From NCBI GenBank assembly GCA_964489555.1, contig CAZAZF010000021.1, forward strand, positions 1 through 28,990: a stretch of DNA of 28,990 bases, written 5' to 3'. The translations under genes were made by a program, and so were the position numbers. Shown here in pieces: positions 8,036-15,617 of this stretch; within the stretch, counting starts at the first letter, position 1, and every line of letters begins with the position of its first letter. Under the pieces are notes generated by a model. That model was not told the origin of the DNA, did not search any database, and was given only the letters and a program-made list of their open reading frames with translations. Source of the stretch: JAAZGD01 sp964489555 (GTDB lineage Bacteria > Bacillota > Clostridia > Peptostreptococcales > Anaerovoracaceae).

Positions 8036-8530
8036 TTATAGGTTTGTATCAGAATTTGTGTGAGACTTAGTCCATGATGGTTTTTTTTCATCCCCGTCTT
8101 GTTTTAGTCGAATGGCGCCTACGGTCATAGCGCCTACTGCGACAATTTGGCCAATGGTCTTTAGCCCGTCTTTCACGGTTTCCGGATCTCTGTGTGCCAC
8201 TCCCTTTACGATTTCACCGCTTTCGCCCACAATGAGCTTGGCATTGTGAATCCAGTTTCCAACCAGCATTTTACCCCCGTCTTTCAAATCGTCAATGCCC
8301 TCATCCACTTGGTGGATATCTTCCCGGATGTTTCCCACCAGAACATCAGCGGCACCGGAAGCCAGATTGCCGGCAATCCCTCCAAAATAAATGAGGGAGT
8401 CTACCACGCTTTCTCCTACATTGTCCACGATTTTTTTGTTGGAAACCCTTCCGATAACGGATACGGTTCCACCGAGAACACCGCCTACTACGGCTCCGGC
8501 GACGATCGCCGTTTTCTTTATCCCTTTCAT
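8036..8530 (-). CDS. Glycine-rich protein of unknown function, probably membrane-associated
   Basis: The product has 164 residues from the ATG at 8530, which follows AAGGGGTGG by six bases. A longer in-frame start at 8596 would overlap the promoter, so it is rejected. Residues 7-40 form a glycine-zipper-like hydrophobic stretch (VAGAVVGGVLGG), and a second hydrophobic, glycine-rich helix occurs near residues 48-66 and a third near 126-140. Charged helices lie between them. The C-terminus is hydrophilic. I do not recognise a family and propose no function. The gene stands alone, has its own promoter at 8564-8592 and a shared terminator. Confidence 0.75.
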   Translation of the reverse strand: MKGIKKTAIVAGAVVGGVLGGTVSVIGRVSNKKIVDNVGESVVDSLIYFGGIAGNLASGAADVLVGNIREDIHQVDEGIDDLKDGGKMLVGNWIHNAKLIVGESGEIVKGVAHRDPETVKDGLKTIGQIVAVGAMTVGAIRLKQDGDEKKPSWTKSHTNSDTNL

Positions 8531-8563
8531 CTCAAACCACCCCTTTATTTTTCTGCATATTTT

Positions 8564-8592
8564 ATTATACAGCAGAGCGCAACCCTTTACAA
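8564..8592 (-). promoter_or_regulatory. Promoter of the glycine-rich protein gene
   Basis: Read on the - strand, TTGTAA (8592-8587) and TATAAT (8569-8564) are spaced by 17 bases. Its -35 box lies on top of the -35 box of the tRNA promoter that fires the other way. Confidence 0.75.
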
Positions 8593-8614
8593 GCATTGGG
8601 GTTCTGTGTATAAT
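8586..8614 (+). promoter_or_regulatory. Promoter of tRNA-Arg
   Basis: TTTACA (8586-8591) and TATAAT (8609-8614) are spaced by exactly 17 bases. The tRNA starts 22 bases after the -10 box. The -35 box overlaps that of the divergent protein gene. Confidence 0.8.
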
Positions 8615-8636
8615 AATAGGGCACGGTTTTGAACAA

Positions 8637-8712
8637 GCGGATGTAGCTCAATGGATAGAGTACCGCACTACGAATGCGTTGGTTGGGAGTTCGAATCTCT
8701 TCATCCGCACCA
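8637..8712 (+). tRNA. tRNA-Arg (anticodon ACG), CCA encoded
   Basis: The 76-base cloverleaf has an acceptor stem GCGGATG paired with CATCCGC, a D arm with GCTC and GAGT, an anticodon loop CTACGAA with anticodon ACG, and a T arm with the TTCGAAT loop. The 3' end ACCA is encoded. ACG reads arginine CGN codons after deamination of A34 to inosine by TadA. The outermost pair of the anticodon stem is C-U, and the T stem has two G-U pairs, both mild oddities that leave the fold intact. It has its own promoter and terminator, so it is expressed alone. Confidence 0.95.
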
Positions 8713-8713
8713 T

Positions 8714-8742
8714 AAAACAGGCACGAAGCATGCCTGTTTTTT
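8714..8742 (+). terminator. Terminator of tRNA-Arg
   Basis: A perfect ten-pair stem, AAAACAGGCA (8714-8723) with TGCCTGTTTT (8731-8740), closes a seven-base loop and is followed by a T run. It begins two bases after the tRNA CCA end. Confidence 0.9.
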
Positions 8743-8789
8743 CATGTGAAAAATAAAAGGTAAAGGGTGCAAACATTGAGGGGTGCAGG

Positions 8790-8818
8790 TTGAGAAGAGG
8801 CATGTATAAGGATATAAT
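8790..8818 (+). promoter_or_regulatory. Promoter of nrdG
   Basis: TTGAGA (8790-8795) and TATAAT (8813-8818) are spaced by 17 bases. Transcription would start near 8825, giving a leader of about 60 bases that holds a perfect palindrome (8836-8851) and a small hairpin (CTGCT at 8851-8855 with AGCAG at 8864-8868). Confidence 0.8.
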
Positions 8819-8835
8819 GAATTGGGAGCAAAAAT

Positions 8836-8851
8836 GATTTCCCGGGAAATC
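8836..8851. promoter_or_regulatory. Perfect 16-base palindrome just after the nrdG start site
   Basis: GATTTCCCGGGAAATC reads the same on both strands. At about +11 to +26 from the predicted start of transcription it is well placed to be an operator for a dimeric repressor. It does not match the NrdR consensus. No regulator can be named from the sequence. Confidence 0.4.
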
Positions 8852-8887
8852 TGCTGGATGAAGAGCAGAGCGTAAAGGAGAAGTGAA

Positions 8888-9580
8888 ATGGAAATTTGCG
8901 GTTTACAAAAAGTAACGCTATTAGATTTTCCCGACAGGGTGGCCTGCACTGTTTTTACCGGTGGTTGTAATTTTCGTTGCCCTTTTTGTCATAATAAACT
9001 TTTGGTAGAGCAGGAGGAAATCCTACCCATCATGGAATGGAGAGAGTTCTTTGATTTTTTAAAAAAGAGAAGGAGTGTATTGGAGGGAGTCTGTATTACA
9101 GGAGGAGAACCTTTGATGCAGAAAGATTTGGAGTGGGCTCTGGAGGAAATTAAGGGGCTGGGCTATTTGATCAAACTGGATACCAATGGGAGCTATGTAA
9201 ATTCTTTGAAAAATTTGATTTTCGGGGGTTTGGTGGATTATGTGGCCATGGATATTAAGAATTCCAGAGAACGATATCTTGAAACAATAGGCTTGGGTGT
9301 TTATTCTACCAGGGATGTGGAAGAGTCCGTGGAATTCTTGCTTTCTGGAGAAGTGGATTACGAGTTTCGAACTACCGTAGTCAGAGAGTTTCATGGAGCT
9401 AGGGAATTTGAATCCATAAGGCGATGGATTTCCAACCCCAAACGCTATTATCTTCAAGGATTTCAGGCCTCGGAAAATGTAATGGTGAGGGGGCTTACCG
9501 GTTATGGGAGAGAAGATATGGAAGGGTTTGCTGAAATTTTGCGCAAAAACATGAATTTCGTTGAAATTCGTGGAATATAA
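8888..9580 (+). CDS. nrdG: Anaerobic ribonucleotide reductase activating protein (radical SAM)
   Basis: The product (230 aa) is a radical SAM enzyme whose [4Fe-4S] cluster is held by C27, C31 and C34 (CNFRCPFC). It cleaves S-adenosylmethionine to make the glycyl radical on NrdD. The TGGEP motif that contacts SAM is near residues 74-78. The N-terminal LLDFPDRVACTVFTGGC is typical of the roughly 230-residue clostridial NrdG type, longer than the 154-residue Escherichia coli enzyme. The start has AAAGGAG seven bases upstream. nrdD is the next gene, which settles the assignment against other activases. It has its own promoter. Confidence 0.92.
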   Translation: MEICGLQKVTLLDFPDRVACTVFTGGCNFRCPFCHNKLLVEQEEILPIMEWREFFDFLKKRRSVLEGVCITGGEPLMQKDLEWALEEIKGLGYLIKLDTNGSYVNSLKNLIFGGLVDYVAMDIKNSRERYLETIGLGVYSTRDVEESVEFLLSGEVDYEFRTTVVREFHGAREFESIRRWISNPKRYYLQGFQASENVMVRGLTGYGREDMEGFAEILRKNMNFVEIRGI

Positions 9581-9585
9581 GAAAT

Positions 9586-9632
9586 AGCACTATATATTGC
9601 TTTTGTTTGAAAACAATGTCTATATATGGTAG
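9586..9632. promoter_or_regulatory. Pair of NrdR boxes upstream of nrdD
   Basis: Two sites share the core CTATATAT: AGCACTATATATTGCT (9586-9601) and one centred on 9620-9627. The cores are exactly 30 bases apart, close to three helical turns, as expected for NrdR, the dATP/ATP-sensing repressor of ribonucleotide reductase genes. The boxes flank and overlap a promoter (TTGAAA 9607-9612, TAGAAT 9630-9635), so binding would block RNA polymerase. Confidence 0.75.
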
Positions 9633-9670
9633 AATTCACCTTGACGGTCTTCCGTCTTTGATGGTATGAT
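9607..9670 (+). promoter_or_regulatory. Two candidate promoters of nrdD
   Basis: The upstream candidate is TTGAAA (9607-9612) with TAGAAT (9630-9635), spacing 17; it is embedded in the NrdR boxes. The second is TTGACG (9641-9646) with TATGAT (9665-9670), spacing 18; it lies just downstream of the boxes. A small hairpin GACGG/CCGTC (9643-9656) overlaps the second -35 box. Either could drive nrdD; the first fits NrdR control better. Confidence 0.6.
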
Positions 9671-9722
9671 ATACACACATTTGAGGGCACGACGACGGGG
9701 AACAGCAAGAGGAGAAGAAGAC

Positions 9723-12104
9723 ATGTATCAAGTGACCAAGCGAGATGGGAAAATTGTTGATTTTGATATATCTAAAATCAGCGCAGCCATTACCAAAGCT
9801 TTTGAGGCGGAAAGCAAGGAATACAACCAAGACATTATTGATTTCTTGGCCTTAAAAGTAACATCGGATTATGAGCCCAAGGTAAAAAATGGTCGGATTG
9901 GAGTAGAGGACATCCAGGACAGCGTGGAAGGGGTGTTGATTAAGGCTGGGTATACGGATGTGGCCAAGTGCTACATTCTTTATAGAAAGCAACGAGAAAA
10001 GATTCGAAATATGAAGTCCACCATTCTGGACTACAAAGAAATTGTGGATAATTATGTGAAGCTAAATGACTGGAGAGTCAAAGAAAATTCTACGGTGACC
10101 TACTCTGTAGGGGGATTGATTCTAAGTAATTCGGGTGCCATTACCGCCAACTACTGGTTGTCTGAAATTTACGATGAAGAAATTGCCAGAGCTCATCGCA
10201 ATGCAGATATTCACATCCACGATCTTTCCATGTTGACCGGTTATTGTGCCGGTTGGTCCTTGCGCCAGCTGATTGAAGAAGGCCTGGGAGGCATTCCGGG
10301 AAAGATTACCTCGTCTCCTGCCAGTCATCTGGCCACACTGTGCAACCAAATGGTGAACTTTTTGGGAATCATGCAGAATGAATGGGCAGGGGCGCAAGCT
10401 TTTTCCTCGTTTGATACCTACTTGGCGCCTTTTATCAAGGTAGATGGCTTAACTTATGAAGAAACGAAAAAATGCATAGAGTCCTTTATTTATGGTGTAA
10501 ATACTCCTTCAAGGTGGGGAACGCAAGCACCCTTTTCCAATATCACTTTAGACTGGACAGTCCCCAATGACCTGGCGGAGCTTCCGGCCATTGTAGGCGG
10601 GAAAAAGATGGATTTTAAATATAAGGATTGTAAAAATGAGATGGATATGGTGAATCGGGCTTTCATCGAAATTATGATTGATGGAGATGCCAATGGTAGA
10701 GGATTCCAATATCCCATTCCCACATATTCCATCACCCGTGACTTTGATTGGTCGGAAACGGAGAACAATAAGCTGTTGTTTGAGATGACGGCCAAATACG
10801 GCACCCCCTATTTTTCCAACTATATCAATAGCGATATGGAGCCAAACGATGTACGAAGCATGTGCTGTCGTCTTCGCTTGGATCTAAGGGAACTGCGGAA
10901 AAAATCCGGTGGATTCTTCGGTAGCGGGGAGAGCACAGGGTCCATAGGGGTGGTGACCATCAATATGCCCAAGTTGGCTTATTTATCCAAAGACAAAGGG
11001 GACTTCTACCGACGGCTAGATAAGATGATGGATATTTCTGCTCGATCTTTGAAGGTGAAGAGAACCATCATAACCCGGCTTTTGGAGGAAGGGCTTTATC
11101 CTTATACCAAACGGTATTTGGGAAGCTTTGAGAATCATTTTTCCACCATTGGCCTATTGGGGATGAACGAGGCCTGTCTCAATGCGGCCTGGGTTCAAAA
11201 AGATATGACACATGAGGATGCACAGGGCTTTACCAAGGAAGTTCTGAACCATATGAGAGAAAGGCTTTCGGACTATCAGGAAATGTATGGGGATCTCTAC
11301 AATCTGGAGGCGACTCCGGCGGAATCCACCACGTATCGGCTGGCCAAACACGATGTGGAGCAGTACCCGGATATCATTACGGCCAGTGAGTCGGGAGGCA
11401 CGCCTTACTATACCAACAGCTCACACTTGCCGGTGAACTATACGGAAGATATTTTTGAAGCCTTGGATATTCAGGACGGGCTTCAAACCTTATATACATC
11501 GGGAACGGTGTTCCATGCCTTCCTGGGAGAAAAGTTGCCCTCCCCTCAAGCGGCGGCTTCTTTGGTGCGGAAAATCGCAGAGAATTATCGACTGCCCTAT
11601 TACACCATGTCCCCCACCTACTCGGTATGTAAGAACCATGGATATCTTCCGGGCGAGCATTTTCAGTGTCCTCAGTGCAATGAAGCGACGGAGGTATACA
11701 GTCGAATTACCGGGTACTATCGACCGGTACAAAATTGGAACGAAGGGAAGTCTCAGGAGTACAGGGAGAGAAAATTGTACCAACCGGAAATGTGTTCGTT
11801 AAAAGAAAAAGGGCAGATTGCCCCGACCTCCATAAAGGAGGAACTTTCTTCTCAACCAGATCAGGAATTGCCGGATCAAGGAATCTATTTCTTTACTACC
11901 AAATCTTGCCCAAACTGCAAGTTGGCCAGGACATTCTTGGAGAAATCCGGCATTGCTTTTAGGCAAGTTGACGCAGAAGAAGAACGGGAGTTGGCGAAAC
12001 AGCTAAGGGTGAAACAGGCCCCTACCGTTGTGGTAGTGGATCGTCAAAAGGTGGATTATTTCACCAACGCTTCCACCATCAAATTGTTTGCAGAAGCGCG
12101 GTAA
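9723..12104 (+). CDS. nrdD: Anaerobic (class III) ribonucleoside triphosphate reductase with fused glutaredoxin-like domain
   Basis: NrdD reduces ribonucleoside triphosphates to deoxy forms without oxygen. The product has 793 residues. An ATP-cone (about 1-95) gives allosteric control. The catalytic barrel includes the MCCRLRLD finger segment. The zinc site is C636, H639, C649 and C652 (CKNH, CPQC), and the radical glycine is G664 in RITGYYRP. After a linker, residues 720-793 form a glutaredoxin/thioredoxin-like domain with a CPNC redox site (C729, C732) and the APTVVV cis-proline region. That domain is absent from Escherichia coli NrdD, which uses formate. The ATG at 9723 follows AGAGGAG; an in-frame upstream start at 9666 would precede the ribosome site. 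NrdR boxes lie upstream and trxB lies downstream. Confidence 0.95.
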   Translation: MYQVTKRDGKIVDFDISKISAAITKAFEAESKEYNQDIIDFLALKVTSDYEPKVKNGRIGVEDIQDSVEGVLIKAGYTDVAKCYILYRKQREKIRNMKSTILDYKEIVDNYVKLNDWRVKENSTVTYSVGGLILSNSGAITANYWLSEIYDEEIARAHRNADIHIHDLSMLTGYCAGWSLRQLIEEGLGGIPGKITSSPASHLATLCNQMVNFLGIMQNEWAGAQAFSSFDTYLAPFIKVDGLTYEETKKCIESFIYGVNTPSRWGTQAPFSNITLDWTVPNDLAELPAIVGGKKMDFKYKDCKNEMDMVNRAFIEIMIDGDANGRGFQYPIPTYSITRDFDWSETENNKLLFEMTAKYGTPYFSNYINSDMEPNDVRSMCCRLRLDLRELRKKSGGFFGSGESTGSIGVVTINMPKLAYLSKDKGDFYRRLDKMMDISARSLKVKRTIITRLLEEGLYPYTKRYLGSFENHFSTIGLLGMNEACLNAAWVQKDMTHEDAQGFTKEVLNHMRERLSDYQEMYGDLYNLEATPAESTTYRLAKHDVEQYPDIITASESGGTPYYTNSSHLPVNYTEDIFEALDIQDGLQTLYTSGTVFHAFLGEKLPSPQAAASLVRKIAENYRLPYYTMSPTYSVCKNHGYLPGEHFQCPQCNEATEVYSRITGYYRPVQNWNEGKSQEYRERKLYQPEMCSLKEKGQIAPTSIKEELSSQPDQELPDQGIYFFTTKSCPNCKLARTFLEKSGIAFRQVDAEEERELAKQLRVKQAPTVVVVDRQKVDYFTNASTIKLFAEAR

Positions 12105-12119
12105 ATCCGGGAGTAAAAT

Positions 12120-13034
12120 ATGAAAGACATCATTGTAGTGGGTGCCGGTTGTGCCGGTTTGACAGCGGCTATCTACGGGGCGAGAGCAGGGAAAGATGTG
12201 CTGGTGCTAGAAGGTGCCAACATAGGCGGACAGATTAGTTATTCTCCCCGGATAGAAAACTATCCGGGGTTTTCTACCATTAGCGGTGCGGAGTTTTCTG
12301 ACCAGCTCTACGACCAAGCGGTCTCGTTGGGGGTGGAAATGGACCTGGTTCAGGTGATTCGCATCGGGGAAGAAGAAAAGGGATTTTGGGTGGATAGCAA
12401 CCAGGCCAGGTTTTGGGGGAAAACCCTTATTCTAGCTGCCGGTGTGGCTCATCGAACCTTAGGCCTCCCCCGGGAAAAACACCTGTCTGGTAGAGGGGTT
12501 TCTTATTGTACCATATGCGATGGCGCCTTTTATGAGGGGGAAAGGGTTGCGGTGGTGGGAGGCGGCAATACGGCACTGCTAGGTGCCGAATCCCTGGCCG
12601 GTTATTGTAAAGAGGTGGTACTAATTCACAGGAGAGATGTATTTAGAGGGGAAGAAGCTCTTCAAAAAAGAGTGAAAGAGAAAGAAAATGTTCGTGTGCT
12701 TACTTCTGCAATTGTGAAAGAGCTTCAAGGCGAAGAAGCATTGGAGGGAGTTGTGGTTCAACACTTGGTAGAGCAACGGGAAGAAACATTGCCGGTGTCC
12801 GGGATTTTTGTGTTGGCCGGGCAGGTCCCTAACAACCAGCCTTTTTCTGCCCTGGTGACTTTGGATGAAGAGGGGTATATTCCAACAGACGAAGATTGCA
12901 GGACTTCTCGACCTGGCATTTTTGCAGCAGGAGATTGCCGAAGAAAAAAGGTGAGGCAGTTGACGACCGCAGCAGCAGATGGAACGGTGGCAGCTTTGGC
13001 GGCCGTTGGGTATATCAAAGAAAAGCTCCCCTGA
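12120..13034 (+). CDS. trxB: Thioredoxin reductase
   Basis: This 304-residue FAD flavoprotein has the N-terminal GAGCAGLTAA FAD-binding motif (residues 8-17), the redox-active C130 and C133 (CTIC), the NADPH-binding GGGNTA (147-152) and HRRDVFR (170-176), and the C-terminal FAAGDC FAD motif. HRRDxFR marks an NADPH-dependent enzyme rather than a ferredoxin-dependent one. It starts 15 bases after nrdD with GGGAG in front, so the two are co-transcribed, and its stop codon lies inside the terminator loop. Its partner may be a thioredoxin elsewhere or the glutaredoxin-like domain of NrdD. Confidence 0.93.
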   Translation: MKDIIVVGAGCAGLTAAIYGARAGKDVLVLEGANIGGQISYSPRIENYPGFSTISGAEFSDQLYDQAVSLGVEMDLVQVIRIGEEEKGFWVDSNQARFWGKTLILAAGVAHRTLGLPREKHLSGRGVSYCTICDGAFYEGERVAVVGGGNTALLGAESLAGYCKEVVLIHRRDVFRGEEALQKRVKEKENVRVLTSAIVKELQGEEALEGVVVQHLVEQREETLPVSGIFVLAGQVPNNQPFSALVTLDEEGYIPTDEDCRTSRPGIFAAGDCRRKKVRQLTTAAADGTVAALAAVGYIKEKLP

Positions 13035-13048
13035 CAGGGAGCTTTTTT
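13021..13048. terminator. Bidirectional terminator after trxB
   Basis: A perfect ten-pair stem, AAAAGCTCCC (13021-13030) with GGGAGCTTTT (13037-13046), has a six-base loop and a T run on the + strand; on the - strand the stem also ends in TTTT. It can end both the nrdD-trxB transcript and the convergent - strand operon that stops at 13098. Confidence 0.9.
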
Positions 13049-13097
13049 GGTGGATGGACAAATAGCATATTCGCAAGACTTTTTAATCCTGTCAACT

Positions 13098-13541
13098 CTA
13101 TTCTATCAGCTTTTTTTCTTGTAAAAATTCCATTAACAACTTGGCTGTGTTTCCGGTGATTTTCAAGCAAGTCGTAAGATGTTCTTTGGTTTCAAATGGG
13201 TGTTGGTTCAAAATGCGGCAACAAGTAGCTCCGAACCTTTCTTGAAAACGGTCATGAAATTCCTGTGCCAATTCATAAGCAGAATCTCTGCTTTGGGACA
13301 AGTCGGTACGCCCTGCCAACATGTTGAGGGCCACCACGGAACCGGTTAACGCGCCACAGAGGCAACCGGCCTCCCCAAGGCCACTTCCAAATCCCGTGAA
13401 AAGCTTGAGAATCTTTGGGCTTAAGTCGGGATCCAATTCTTCCCGGAAGGTCATAACGATAGATTCCGTGCAATTGTATCCTTCTTTGAAGTAGTTTCCT
13501 GCGGTGGTTCTTACATGAAGTGCTTTTTCCTCTTTGTTCAT
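13098..13541 (-). CDS. C_GCAxxG_C_C family protein
   Basis: The product (147 aa from the ATG at 13541, with AGGAG upstream) belongs to the small cysteine-rich C_GCAxxG_C_C family, sometimes annotated as a redox or split-soluble cytochrome-related protein. Its cysteines are C24 in GYNCTES, C60 and C62 in the glycine-rich GSGLGEAGCLCGALTG, C107 and C108 in GATCCRIL, and C125. A longer in-frame start at 13580 would overlap the gene before it. It is the last gene of the operon that starts at 16822, so it probably serves the same metal or iron-sulfur process. Its biochemical role is not known to me. Confidence 0.85.
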   Translation of the reverse strand: MNKEEKALHVRTTAGNYFKEGYNCTESIVMTFREELDPDLSPKILKLFTGFGSGLGEAGCLCGALTGSVVALNMLAGRTDLSQSRDSAYELAQEFHDRFQERFGATCCRILNQHPFETKEHLTTCLKITGNTAKLLMEFLQEKKLIE

Positions 13542-13551
13542 TAGGGTTCTC

Positions 13552-13902
13552 CTAGCATTCGTTCTGATGCGGGTGGTCATGGCAAATAGAACCGGTGGAC
13601 ACCAAGTCGCCCTTTAAGAAGGCCTCTACGGCTTTTTCGGCAGAACCGTTGGCTCCCAGAATTACTTCGATGCCCTTTTGATTGAAGATGTCTACCGCAC
13701 CTCCCCCCATTCCTCCAGCGATAATCACATTTACACCCAAGTCATGCAAGAAGAGGGGCAAAAATCCAGGTTTGTGTCCCGGATTCATAATGGATTCGGA
13801 TTTGATGATTTGACCATTTTCTATATCGAAAATGTTGAAATTGATACAATGACCAAAATGTTGGGTAACTTGATCTCGTTCACTGGCGACTGCAATTTTC
13901 AT
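13552..13902 (-). CDS. NifX/NifB-type dinitrogenase iron-molybdenum cofactor domain protein
   Basis: This 116-residue protein is a single Nitro_FeMo-Co domain. It starts MKIAVASE, has the QHFGHC segment near residues 14-19, a glycine-rich GGMGGGAVD turn near residues 64-72, and ends in a His/Cys-rich tail (CHDHPHQNEC) that could bind metal. In nitrogenase systems such domains carry FeMo-cofactor precursors; in the Desulfovibrio ORP protein they hold a Mo-Cu cluster. No nitrogenase genes are seen here, so an ORP-like role is more likely. It lies 11 bases after the MBL gene with a strong AGGAGG site. Confidence 0.9.
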   Translation of the reverse strand: MKIAVASERDQVTQHFGHCINFNIFDIENGQIIKSESIMNPGHKPGFLPLFLHDLGVNVIIAGGMGGGAVDIFNQKGIEVILGANGSAEKAVEAFLKGDLVSTGSICHDHPHQNEC

Positions 13903-13913
13903 AAGTATTCCTC

Positions 13914-14738
13914 CTAAAGTGTAATATGGGAACCGGTGGGCAAATAATCGATTTGATCCCCCAGCTGTTCCTTAAGTTGTTGATAAGGTGCGATACCCGT
14001 ACAATGACAGGTGTAGTATTGGGTTGGTTTTTCTTTAAGATATTTGCCCAATTCGGCTACTTTTTTTGGATCCTCGTCCTTGCTCTTGGACTGGCTATAT
14101 AAATGAAACCCTCCTATTACATGGGTAGGATAATGTTTTTTCAGACGGTAAAACTGTTCCATAATGTTGGCAATTCCCCGGTGGGCACAACCGGCAAAGA
14201 GAAAGGTCTTTTCTCCTTCGGCTACAATCAAGTTTTGTTCATGCTCAAAAGCATCTGGGGTCAAAGCACCTTCGGAATCCATCAGTAGCTGTCGATTGGC
14301 GGAGGGGTTGTAATCAGATCCCCGGACTCCGGAGAAAAGTTCGAATCCCGGTTCGATTTCCAGGCGGCGGGGAGTCATTACCATCTGGGGAGATTCCATC
14401 AGCGTTTTATCCAAGCCGATGTATCGTTCGTCGCCATTGGAGTCGTTGGTATAGTAATTTCCGAAAGCGCACTGGCGAATATATATATTTGCATGGGTAT
14501 TGTGATTTAGAAATGTTCGCAAGCCTCCCCCGTGGTCGTAATGACCGTGAGAAATCACCACAAAGTCCACCTCTTGAAGATCTACCCCCATGATCTTGGC
14601 GTTCTTCTGAAATTGATCTCCGCTTCCTACATCAAACAAAAGTTTCTTCTGAAGGGTCTCCACATACAGAGACAGTCCGTGTTCCGGTGTCAAGTCAGGA
14701 AAGTGGCAAGTGTTTTCCACCAAGGTTTTGATAATCAT
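13914..14738 (-). CDS. MBL-fold metallo-hydrolase
   Basis: The product (274 aa) has the metallo-beta-lactamase metal site SHGHYDHGG (H64, H66, D68, H69) and later histidines, including one in the GCAHRG segment and one in the late IGGFHLY segment. It resembles the COG1237 group, related to the archaeal enzyme annotated as a methanopterin-precursor synthase. The substrate is unknown; genes of this group often sit with MinD-type ATPases and NifX-like proteins. The ATG at 14738 has AAGGAACG in front and a 24-base gap to the preceding gene. Confidence 0.88.
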   Translation of the reverse strand: MIIKTLVENTCHFPDLTPEHGLSLYVETLQKKLLFDVGSGDQFQKNAKIMGVDLQEVDFVVISHGHYDHGGGLRTFLNHNTHANIYIRQCAFGNYYTNDSNGDERYIGLDKTLMESPQMVMTPRRLEIEPGFELFSGVRGSDYNPSANRQLLMDSEGALTPDAFEHEQNLIVAEGEKTFLFAGCAHRGIANIMEQFYRLKKHYPTHVIGGFHLYSQSKSKDEDPKKVAELGKYLKEKPTQYYTCHCTGIAPYQQLKEQLGDQIDYLPTGSHITL

Positions 14739-14762
14739 CAGCGTTCCTTCTTTCTATTAGTA

Positions 14763-15617
14763 TTAAAGATGGGACAGGGTCTGTTGAAATATGGATTTCA
14801 AAGCTTCTCCGGAAGGACAGGTTTGGTCTACAATGGTTTTTCCTGCGTTGATGGCAGAAACGGCTAAAGGGTCGTAAGGGATTTTTCCCACGAAGGGAAT
14901 TTCATGTTCTTTGCAATAGGTTTCAATGCGAGCCGTGTTTTCCGGGTGCGCATCATGTTTATTAACGCAAACCACGGTTTTTGTATCGAATTTTCTGGCA
15001 GTGGCAAGGATTCGGACCATGTCACTGATTCCGGATAAAGAAGGTTCGGCAACGACCAGGACCATATCCACTCCGCTGATTGAAGCGATAACAGGGCATC
15101 CGATTCCCGGAGATCCGTCAATAATGACCAAACCATTTGCCAAAGGATCATTTTGGAGTTGCTTTTTGACTTCGGTTACCAGCATGCCGGAAGTCCCGCT
15201 GCCCATTTTTAATTGTGCTGTTGAAAAAACATGTTCTTCCCGGTAAAGCATCAAGTCTCCGGCCTTGGCCGGTTCCATCCGGATGGCGTCTTCTGGGCAA
15301 ACCAACTGGCAAACTCCACAACCCTCACATCCATAATAATCTACTCGGTAAATTTCTTCAACGATTATCGCATCAAAACGGCAATGAGAACGACACAAAT
15401 CACAGCCGACGCATTTTTTTGTATCAATGATGGCTTTGGGAAGGCCAAAGTAGTCCGTGATTTTCGGCGAAACAGTATGGGAGAGGACTAAATGAAGATT
15501 GGGGGCATCCACATCGCAATCGGCAAAAGCCTTTGCTTGGGATAACTGAATAAACCCTCCGGCTACCGTAGTTTTTCCTGTGCCGCCTTTACCGCTTAAA
15601 ATGAGCAACTGTTTCAT
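14763..15617 (-). CDS. MinD/Mrp-type P-loop ATPase with two ferredoxin clusters (second copy)
   Basis: The product (284 aa) has a deviant Walker A motif GKGGTGKTT (residues 9-17). An inserted ferredoxin segment carries C69, C72, C75, C79 and C97, C100, C103, C107, enough for two [4Fe-4S] clusters. The Walker B-type segment LVIIDGSPGIGCPV follows. ATPases of this kind load or transfer metal clusters onto partner proteins, and pairs of them accompany the ORP protein in Desulfovibrio. The start overlaps the end of the first copy by 29 bases; GGGAGGTG sits inside that gene, so translation is coupled. It is clearly a paralogue of its neighbour. Confidence 0.92.
   Translation of the reverse strand: MKQLLILSGKGGTGKTTVAGGFIQLSQAKAFADCDVDAPNLHLVLSHTVSPKITDYFGLPKAIIDTKKCVGCDLCRSHCRFDAIIVEEIYRVDYYGCEGCGVCQLVCPEDAIRMEPAKAGDLMLYREEHVFSTAQLKMGSGTSGMLVTEVKKQLQNDPLANGLVIIDGSPGIGCPVIASISGVDMVLVVAEPSLSGISDMVRILATARKFDTKTVVCVNKHDAHPENTARIETYCKEHEIPFVGKIPYDPLAVSAINAGKTIVDQTCPSGEALKSIFQQTLSHL

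Noticed and set aside
9643..9659. Hairpin GACGG/CCGTC with a short T run as a terminator after nrdG
   Set aside because: The stem has five pairs and only three T residues follow, and it overlaps a good -35 box. It is too weak to call a terminator.
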